From Leishmania infantum JPCM5 (Eukaryota; Euglenozoa; Kinetoplastea; Trypanosomatida; Trypanosomatidae), in the NCBI RefSeq assembly GCF_000002875.2, contig NC_009416.2:1168501-1232500 (forward strand): a stretch of DNA of 64,000 bases, read 5' to 3'. The translations under genes and the position numbers were made by a program. Every line of letters starts with the position of its first letter. The stretch's first letter is position 1. Shown one piece after another: positions 1 to 7,893 of the stretch. The notes under the pieces are model-generated. The model was not told where the DNA came from and made no database searches. It worked only from the letters and a program-made list of their open reading frames with translations.

Positions 1-46
1 TCTGCTGTGCAATCTGCAGTAGCGCCTGCTCCGTCGAGTTCGACAT
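1..46 (-). CDS. 5' end of an unidentified minus-strand gene (cut by window edge)
   Basis: On the minus strand an ATG at 46-44 opens a frame reading MSNSTEQALLQIAQQ up to the left edge. Upstream of it (about 80-120 on the plus strand) the minus strand carries a strong polypyrimidine tract followed by ACAG, with the G at about position 79. This is the expected layout of a spliced-leader acceptor just before a start codon. Too little is visible to name a product. It agrees in strand with the next gene and so helps define the left end of a divergent strand-switch region. Confidence 0.55.
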   Translation of the reverse strand, partial: MSNSTEQALLQIAQQ

Positions 47-332
47 GGTCAAGGTAACGATGCTCAGCTTGAATAACTCTGTACAAGAATCATAGATTTG
101 GGGAGGAGGGAGGAAGAAAGTATGCTGTGAAGAGGAGAAAACCCACCAACAAAGACGGAAGCCGTGTACCGAAAATCTTAACGCGCGAGCTATATCAGAT
201 ACTGGTTTTTGCTTTGATCGGATCGATGTGAAAGGAGCCCATAAGCATAGTTGTTTTGGTGTTTCTTGAACTAGTTGCAACAATCTGCTGCGCAGGTCAC
301 CACTGATTCGATTCAGCTGATATTTTCCTTCC

Positions 333-929
333 CTACACGCCATTGAACCCCTTGTTGCTTCTCACGCAAGATTCGAGAATTTCGGTGTCGCTTTTGTCTC
401 GGATAACGCGCAGGAAGGCGTATGACGGACATTCTCCCCCGCTCAGCGTTGGTGCCAAGCAGTAGTATGTTTGCCTCACCACCATCGCCGTGTGAAGAAG
501 AGTTGGCCTCTGAAGCGCCAGAGAATATGACAAGTCTTTTTGCAATGCCACGTGTAGGTATTTGACACCGTGTACGTAACCATCACGCAGCTGCAACGCG
601 ATTTCCAACAAAGGCCCTTTGTACGTCCCGTCTCTAGAGCGTGCGTATTGACGAGCTTGAGACCGAATCCTTGAGCACGTGTATGCCTTTCGGTCAGCAT
701 CCTCGTGTAAATTGAAGATAGCTTTCTGCACTTCTGAAAGCACCGAATTGTAGATGCGCCTTGTCTCGCTACGATTCAGTGATCGCGCATCGCCGTAGCG
801 TGATTTCAGCGCCTCTTTCTGATAATTGAGCAACAGATCGTGCACGGGCTCAACACTGTCTTCATCTGGAAGAATAATCAGAACAAAGATGGCGCAGAGG
901 GTGACAGCCAGAGTCCCAAATAGGTTCAT
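333..929 (-). CDS. Hypothetical 198-aa protein with N-terminal signal or membrane anchor
   Basis: The frame codes for 198 residues. Residues about 4-21 are strongly hydrophobic and start directly after a short N-terminus, so this is either a signal peptide or a single N-terminal membrane anchor. The rest is hydrophilic with scattered Cys and no motif I recognise. On the minus strand a pyrimidine-rich stretch ending in AG near position 952 lies just upstream of the ATG, which supports 929 as the start. The gene points away from the main plus-strand cluster, so it belongs to the leftward transcription unit, and as the last gene before the gap it should be the first transcribed of that unit. I infer a secretory-pathway location. 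No function is proposed. Confidence 0.6.
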   Translation of the reverse strand: MNLFGTLAVTLCAIFVLIILPDEDSVEPVHDLLLNYQKEALKSRYGDARSLNRSETRRIYNSVLSEVQKAIFNLHEDADRKAYTCSRIRSQARQYARSRDGTYKGPLLEIALQLRDGYVHGVKYLHVALQKDLSYSLALQRPTLLHTAMVVRQTYYCLAPTLSGGECPSYAFLRVIRDKSDTEILESCVRSNKGFNGV

Positions 930-2289
930 TTTTTCACAAGTGTAATGATAGCTTCAAAGGTGCAAATGAGGAGAAAAGGAAAGGTGGAAAGGTGGGATCA
1001 TTACCTTCCAAACGATTGTCTCGTCTATCGTCAGTATACGCTAGGATGCAGCGTCATACGACGCCAGCCCGAAGGCTAGCACCACGTCCACAATTATGCA
1101 GCCACCGCATGATGCCATACTTCCATAGCAGCGTTCCAGCTCGTGTCAGCGTCGCGTCGGCCTTCAAAATACGGTCAGAGCATATGTCAGCACATTAGCG
1201 GTCAAAAGCGCTTCTTTTTCAGCAAGCAAGCCTCACCTCTCGAGCTCAATAGAGAGGAATGACAGGTCCAATATTCCCAAGGCACAGCAGCAACGACTAC
1301 GCCTCTCTAACAATTAGAGCTGCACAGCGACGCACAGCTGCAAAAGGAAGCAACCGTTAGCTATGAGTCTGAATGAACTGTCAAGGTGTCACTCCTCTCA
1401 GACCCTCGAATGTGGAACATACACATCGCCAAAGAATCGCCTGCCTCTGTCCATGTGGTAAGATCACGTTCGCAGTCTGCGCGTCGTTGAGCCTTGTCAA
1501 TTTCAGAAAGCAGCTTATCATGCCCGTCGTGGAACACTCGGCCGTCCAAAATAGTCACCTTCCAATCGTCGATAAGCCTCCCGCAGGCCACAAAAGCGAG
1601 GCACGAGCATCCCCATGGGAAAAAACTGCTACGCACCTCGCATCGTCCTCTTTACACCTGCTGAAGCGAGTCCTTCCACTGATTGCTCCCCAAATAGCTC
1701 CTTTGCCCACCTAGAACTGCGCAAACATGTCCGACACACACACACATACGCTTCACTCCGTCGGCGCCGTGAGTATCACCGTTCAAAGATACCCAATCAC
1801 ACAAGCCTTCACAAAGAAATCGAAAGCCCATTGTCTGAGCAATCACTACCTATCACACTCGACAAACTCCACGTGTTTCGAACCGAGCACTTTCACGAAA
1901 CTTCAGAAAGTTTCAGAGTGCCCAAGAACAGGGGCTATAATTACGAACAAAAAACATCAGACCTCGTGGTGAGGTGAGATGATGACAGGTCTTTGAGATC
2001 GTCAGTGGTACATCCCTACCGGGAGCAGTGCCCGATCGCAAAAAAAGGGGCGCGAACAGCCAACAACAGTGCTGAGGCAGTCTTCTCAAACTGCACTCGC
2101 TCAATACACGCGGATTCTAGGTCAAACCCAACAAAAAGCGCCGCTTTATATGCATCTCTCAAGCTTCTCAGATGCCCCACCTACCGCACTTTGTTTGCCC
2201 ACGAAAGAACACTACTGGCACAACGCCAAGTTCCCTGCCTGCCCTCTCACCCGCAGTCCTACACGTGCTTGAGATACTCAGCCCCTCCT

Positions 2290-2645
2290 GTTTCAGGACA
2301 CCCCGATGGCGGGGCACCAAATGGCGTGGCATCGTGGGGTCCAGCACCGTTCTGTTTGGGAAAGCCCACCCATTCCGCCCCCCCCCATCGCCACCAATGC
2401 CAAACCATTTCTGTTGGACCCAGCAAAAAGTGCCTACATCTCTGGGAGGCCAGATCGATGGATCGCAACTGATATGGGCACTGGGGTTCCGGATGGAGCT
2501 GTGTCAGGAAGCCCTGCGACAGTGAACGTGTTTGCGCCGCTCATATAATAGGCGAAGTGTCAAAGCGACCCGAACACATCGCATACCCGGACCTCACACC
2601 GCCTCTCGGCGGTGAGCCTGGGCGACTGCAGGAAGCGCGCGAAAA
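2290..2645. repeat. Decayed SIDER-like element (relic copy D)
   Basis: This stretch aligns by eye, in the same orientation, with the repeat at 3695-4174 and 26515-27109 but with many substitutions and small gaps. Anchor points include the GGCGGGGCACC block, GGAGGCCAGATCGA, GGATGGAGCTG, GGCGAAGTGTCAAAGCGACCCGAAC and GCCTGGGCGAC. It also retains sequence upstream of the point where the 3695 copy is truncated. I read it as an old copy of the same family that has mutated freely. Confidence 0.65.
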
Positions 2646-3694
2646 AGACACGAACAAAAAGAAAACCCACAGCGGAAGAGCCCAGCATCCTCTGGCCAGC
2701 GCTGTCGCTCACTAGCAGGAGGTAAGCCAGCGCACCGACTCTTTGAAACGAGGCAAGGCTCTCTTTCCCAACCTCAAAAACGAACCTCGATCTGTGTAAC
2801 TTACCCGAAAGAGCGACGAGAAATACCCTCACAATGTGCATGAGGAAAAGAGACCCTTCCCATTTTCGGAAGAGGTTCAACGCCGGCGCCTCCGGCTTTA
2901 CGTGCTTTTTCGTAATTACTCGATAAAAAAATTTAGCGGCTTGGTTCCCCTTTTCCTCCCCCCCCCCGGACACCCAGCACGAAGTCCAAAAAGCCAGCGG
3001 AGCTTTGAATTGAAACCATCCGAATCCCCAACCCCCTGACGAGCATCTCTTAAACGCTGTGCCAAATCACAGGACCTCACACGCAGTCTTTTGGCAAACA
3101 GCACAGCGAAAAACTGACGGTTAAAACCCACGCAGCAGCACGTGGCGCTCGTGAGAAAAAAAACGTGCTCCGGATGAGGACGTCACCGCAGCCAATAAAT
3201 CAAAAGAACTCCTCCTTTCAACAACTCGTATTTCCACCCCCACAACGTTGACGTGCAGGGAGGGACGCGCCTTTCAGCATTTCCTTCCCACCCATACGCC
3301 GTTTTTCTGATCCTTAGCAACAAGATGTGCCGACAAACCTTGCAAACACAATCTCAAGGAACCAGCCCCTCTTTCCCTAAAGCCTGGTAAAAGCCCACAT
3401 AACCGGCCCCTCCACCGCATCAACCCTCACCCTTCACCTCTCACACTTATGCACACAACAACTTAGCTTCTTATACGACCCTGCTCTCCCCCCATCGCCC
3501 CCACCGCTTCCGCTACCCTACATTGTGTTTCCACCAAGCCCAAATGCCGAAACCTATGCACTCCCCCCCCTCTTTATCATCCTCTATCTTCTCGCAAAAA
3601 AAAATAGTTCCCTTTCTCAAAAGCACGGAGCCGGTGTCTAAAATCCTCGACTTTTTCACATTAACCAAGCTCAGCATCAGAATCCAAAAGCACA

Positions 3695-4174
3695 CACTCG
3701 GTGGAGAGGCCTGGCAGTCCCCTTATACATGCCGGCGCCGAGCCACCCTTCATGGTGGCAGGGTCAGGCGCCTACGACGTAGGGGGGCCAGAGCGACTTA
3801 TCGCTAATGATGTCGGCGGTGAGGTGCTGGATGGCGCTGCGTTGGGGAGAGATCCGCCACTGTGCGCACGCCTGTGCCGTCCGTATGCTGGGCGGAGTGT
3901 CAGCGTGACTCGAACGTGTCCCACCCGGCCCTCGCACTGCCTGCTGGTGTAGGGAAGCCTGAGCGACCTCGGGCGATGCATCGCGTGGCGGTCAGCATGG
4001 CTGGGGGCGACGGTGAGGCAGCCTGCGAGGCGGGGGCGGGAGGTGTTTGGGGCGCAGACGCTGCCCGCATGCCTGAGCTGGCGCATTGCTGCCACGCGTG
4101 TGCGCGGCTGCTTCGCGGCGTGCGATGGGTCTCTGACGGGGCGGGCGGGGCGGGGCTCAACGTGTGTGTTGTGG
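3695..4174 (-). mobile_element. SIDER-like short retroposon, copy A (truncated at both ends)
   Basis: About 480 bp is almost identical to 26515-27109 with a constant offset of 22917. Compared with the full copies it lacks about 97 bp at the end carrying the A-rich segment and the last about 17 bp at the GC-rich end. The strand given is the one on which the full element would run from the GC-rich end to the A-rich end. Several small frames in it (for example 83 codons identical in all three copies) are by-products of the repeat, not genes. Family assignment to SIDER is inferred from size, composition, location in gaps and dispersed copies, and was not checked against a consensus. Confidence 0.7.
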
Positions 4175-6898
4175 AAATATTAAAGCATGAACGACAGAGC
4201 ATGTTGCGCTTGGCTGGCGTAAATTGTCGGCCGCGCAAAGGGGAGAGAATGAAAAGCCGCTGATCGAGAATTTTTAGAAAATCTGATGTAGAATCTGAGA
4301 TCTGGAAGGTGACAATACGTTAAAGAGGTGTTGCTGTGCCTTTTGCTTGCGTTGGCTGTAAAAATTAAGGCTGTGGCGTTCGTGCGACGTTCTGCGTGAG
4401 GGTTTTGCTTTGGTGAAAGTGGATGGGGCAGCGGGCGTATTTCGCAAATTTTAAAGTGGAGGGGGGGGTCCCGAAGGATAAAATTAGAGCCGAAAAGGGG
4501 CCCAGGAATCATTTGAGCGAAGTTTTTGAGAACGTACAGTACGAGTTTTCTTGAAAGCGTGGTGAAATATAGTAAGGCCTTGGGGCGGCGGGGTGGTCCA
4601 CTGGGTTTTGTGCTTGTGGTTTGTTTTTCAAGAAGCTTAGAGCTGTGTCTTTTGCCCTTTGGCTTTTTTATACTGTTTTTTTTTTTCTGAGAAGGGAATC
4701 TTGTGAAATGAAAATGCAAAAAAACGCCGACTCCCGCGGTGGAGAAAAACCCACCAACCGAATGTGCTTGGTGTTGGAAAAGAGCGGCGGAGCACGTAAG
4801 ATTCAGACAAAGAACTTCATAGAGATGTTCGATTCTTTGGGTGCTACAACGTGGGGGAAAAGAACAGCGCCGCATCCCGGGTTCGTAGAAAGCAGGCTCT
4901 GTCGCCAGCAAAAAAAAATGATCGCGGATGCGGACTAGAACTTGGAGCTTTTGACCACCAGCGCACTAAACAGATGGTTGCCAGAGGCTCTTTCAGATGT
5001 GAAAAATGTGTTTGATAACGAAAAAAGCGCAACGGGAAGGGGGCGGCCTGCGACCGCGCTGGCTTTGAAAATGGGCAAAGGCTGTTAAAAAAACATGAAG
5101 GGGTGTGTTTGGAAAGGGGTGTTTCAACTGCCAGTTCTGCAGCTATGCAAAATGCGGCGTGTTTTGCCAAAATTTTGGTTGGCGATTTCTGGCTTCCCTG
5201 TCTTTTTTGATAAATGGTCTCGTCATTTTTTCGGTGCCGCTCGGTGGCTTTGGCTTTGGTGGCACCTTGTGGTGGCTGGCGCGGTTTCGCGCAATTTGTG
5301 TGGCTTCGAATGATAAGAATCTAAGGGGCATGCGCCGTATGCCCTCCTTACGGTGTTTGCTAAGAGGAGGGCGCTCCTAGGGCTGTTCCGCTCTGTTTTT
5401 CCCTCGCTTACTTTGCCCGGGAAAAATTGCAGCAATACAGATTGTGGGGGCTCGGCAATCGGCCGGCCCATGAAGACTTGCGTGCCGCCGATTTCAACGC
5501 CCCTGTGATCGGGCTTTTGGCGCCCGGGACGCGATGTCGAGAAGCAGGCAGAGCATCGCGTGTTTTATCGGCGGTTGTTGTTGCTGATCTATGGCAACGC
5601 AAAAAACATGCTTTTCCTCACTCCTCGGCGGTGGTTGGCCTGTTTGTCTTTCACCAGAGGTCGGCGGTTATTTCGGTTTGGTCGAATACCGTTGCACTTT
5701 CCACAAGAATTTCTTTGTTTTTTGGCATCCTGCTGATATCCTTGTCTCGGGTATTCGCGTCTCTACAAGGGGAGGGGGGGGGGTTGTTCGTTGCGTTGCT
5801 GGAAGGTCTGCAATCTGCGCTGGTTAATCGAAACCTGGTTTTGTGCTTCGCTCGCTTTAGGGGTCGAATAATGTTTCTGTGTCGAGTCGATCGGATGTGT
5901 TTTGGCTTCTCTCCTCATTGTGTTCTTTGGGTTGTCGCTGCCACGAAACAAGTGTTGTTTCACGAGGGGTGGTGAGCGTTTCCTTGTGTTCGGCGGTGGG
6001 GTAGCCGCAAATCTTCGTTTCGCGATGGTTGATGGATTCGCGGGCTTTCATCACATTGCGGGTAAGGGGGTGCAAATAAGACGATGGTGGGTCAGCGAGC
6101 GCATGACAGGATTCAGGCTTTCGGGGCATGGCACTGCCAGCACCACAGGGGGTGAAATGCTTCGGGTGCGTGAATGTTCGATTGCAAGCTCTTTGCTGGA
6201 GCAGTGGGGCGCCAGCTGCTTAGCCAAGTCGCATTATTTTTGGTGAGATGTTCATGGGGTTGGGATCATGGTACTCAGCCAAATGGTTGCAATCTGCGCT
6301 GCTTGCTTAAGTGGCGTCAACGTTCGAATGACCGGGGTGGGAAGGGGTCTGTGAGACTCCTGGCTTGTTTGGTGGTGGTGGTGGTGGGGGGGGGGGGAGG
6401 CATGCGCGTCTTCAGCGAAAAGCACCTAATCGTGGATTGAATGTGTGATACTGCAGCGCTGATGTGGCTGAGTAAGTTGTCGTCGGAGAGGAGTGAAGGG
6501 TAAAAGGCGGGGCCGGAGCCGGTGAGCGGACTCATGCAGGCGAATCTGAGGTATTCTTTGCTTGGAATGCGAGACTTCTCCAAAGCTAAAAGAAGAGGGG
6601 GTGGCTTGGTGCTTGGCTCTAAGCACACCTTCCTGTGTGTTTGCATCACCGTGGCGGCGGCAGTACAGGATTCTATGTGCGACTTTATTTTGCACTGTTC
6701 TGTGCAGTGCTGAAAAAAAAAAACCAGTGCCCGGATGCAATCGCCCGTCGTTCACGTCCACACTTCCTACCTCCCGACTTTGAAGATTATTTGACGGCTG
6801 CCTCACAGTGCCGCTGGACGGCGACTGCCATTTCTGCGTGATCAAGCTTCCGTGGCCCAACAACTTTTCTGCTTACCTTGTCGTCTTTCTTTTCACAA

Positions 6899-6899
6899 G
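6899..6899 (+). promoter_or_regulatory. Probable spliced-leader acceptor of NTAQ1
   Basis: A pyrimidine tract (about 6873-6894) ends in CACAAG with the G at 6899. It lies downstream of an in-frame ATG at 6878, so that ATG would be removed, and the next in-frame ATG at 6944 becomes the likely start. Confidence 0.55.
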
Positions 6900-6943
6900 T
6901 TAGCAAAGTGTGTTGCAAAGGGAATAAAACTAGTGCAGCGACA

Positions 6944-7669
6944 ATGACGCGTCCTCTTTACTATGCCTTTTGTTACTGCGAAGAAAATGTGTACAAATTT
7001 CTAGAGACGATTTCTGCAATGAGCGATTTATTTGACCGAAGCTGTGCTGTTTTTATGACTTCCTTTTGCTGTGCACCCTGCGATGAGGCTCTCAACGAGT
7101 GGACTTCTGTCGTACCATATAGGCCCTACGAATCTTCAGAGTTTAGGAAGGACATCACAACATGGGATTACCATGTGATTGCTCTGGTGCGGGCGACGCG
7201 CACTGGTAAGTGGTACGTTGTTGATCACGACTCACGGTTGCCACCTACAGAGGATACCGAGCTGGGCTCATTAGCTCCACACTGCATTGATCTTGACAAA
7301 TACGTCGCACAGGTATTGTTTCTCGATACAGCTGTCACAAATGCTGTCTGTTCTGAGCTGACAGAACTTCTGAACCGGGTGCGTTATCGGGTTATTGAGC
7401 GGGACGATTATCTCTCCTTTTTTAGAAGTGATCGGTCTCACATGCAGAAGGAACCGGGAGTGTATCGAACGCTGCCACCACAGTGGCCTTTGATCAATGG
7501 GTGCTCCACTTGCGTAGGGGACGAGGTTAGGAGAAGAGCGGAGTCAACATTGAGCGCGCTGCCGTCAACTTTAAGGGCGAACAACCTTGTATGTTTTATT
7601 AATGCGGCCAATACCACAATCCCAGGGGTAATTATCGACAGACACTCGTTTGCAGATTTTTTTCGATAG
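6944..7669 (+). CDS. NTAQ1: Protein N-terminal glutamine amidohydrolase (WDYHV-motif protein)
   Basis: NTAQ1 converts an N-terminal Gln of a protein to Glu, a tertiary destabilising step of the Arg/N-degron pathway. The 241-residue frame from 6944 carries the family hallmarks: CYCEEN with the nucleophile Cys at residue 12, the name-giving WDYHV with its His at 77, and a VVDHD segment with Asp at 94 or 96 completing the Cys-His-Asp triad. The family block SDRSHM follows further on. Length is close to the roughly 200 residues of animal enzymes, with insertions after the triad Asp and near the C-terminus. I chose 6944 rather than the ATG 66 bases upstream because a splice acceptor lies between them and the extra 22 residues do not match the family. 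It is the first gene of the rightward unit. Confidence 0.92.
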   Translation: MTRPLYYAFCYCEENVYKFLETISAMSDLFDRSCAVFMTSFCCAPCDEALNEWTSVVPYRPYESSEFRKDITTWDYHVIALVRATRTGKWYVVDHDSRLPPTEDTELGSLAPHCIDLDKYVAQVLFLDTAVTNAVCSELTELLNRVRYRVIERDDYLSFFRSDRSHMQKEPGVYRTLPPQWPLINGCSTCVGDEVRRRAESTLSALPSTLRANNLVCFINAANTTIPGVIIDRHSFADFFR

Positions 7670-7868
7670 CTATAAAAAAAAACTATTTTATGCGAGTGCG
7701 ATGGAGCTCTGCCACCACAGTAACAGGGTTTCCTTTCGCGCATTGTGGACTGCTGGCTGATGTTTGCGCACCTTTTCTTTCTGCGCGTTAGCTGTCTTCA
7801 TTTTCAATGCCGAGCATAATGAGCTTCAATCCTTCCTTTCTTCCTTCTTACCTTGTCTTCTTCTACAA

Positions 7869-7869
7869 G
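7869..7869 (+). promoter_or_regulatory. Probable spliced-leader acceptor deciding the start of the SURP-domain gene
   Basis: An almost pure pyrimidine stretch (about 7831-7866) ends in CTACAAG with G at 7869. It lies inside the frame that opens at the ATG at 7807 and implies that translation starts at the in-frame ATG at 7894. Confidence 0.5.
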
Positions 7870-7893
7870 TCTACATACCGAAAAGTTACAGAG

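Larger units (their letters stand above)
930..6943. promoter_or_regulatory. Divergent strand-switch region, putative Pol II transcription start region
   Basis: About 6 kb separates the last minus-strand gene from the first plus-strand gene, and no frame inside looks like a conserved protein. In trypanosomatids such divergent regions are where Pol II starts both polycistronic units, usually without a TATA-type promoter. The plus strand is clearly C/A-rich from about 1.9 to 3.7 kb and G/T-rich from about 4.3 to 6.7 kb, so the non-template strand of each outgoing unit is G/T-rich and the skew turns near 3.7-4.3 kb. Homopolymer runs occur (C near 2960, A near 3597, T near 4676, G near 5769 and 6387). 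The region holds SIDER-like copies at about 2290-2645 and 3695-4174. I see no tRNA or rRNA in it. Confidence 0.7.

Noticed and set aside
2875..2890. Match to a tRNA B-box (GGTTCAACGCC)
   Set aside because: No A-box at a suitable distance upstream and no cloverleaf could be drawn.
4180..4911. 243-codon minus-strand frame in the strand-switch region
   Set aside because: Phe/Ser/Pro/Lys-biased composition following the skew, overlapping the end of a repeat, and no motif or splice-site support.
5427..5975. 182-codon plus-strand frame in the strand-switch region
   Set aside because: Composition follows the G/T skew, there is no recognisable domain, and no suitable polypyrimidine tract precedes it.
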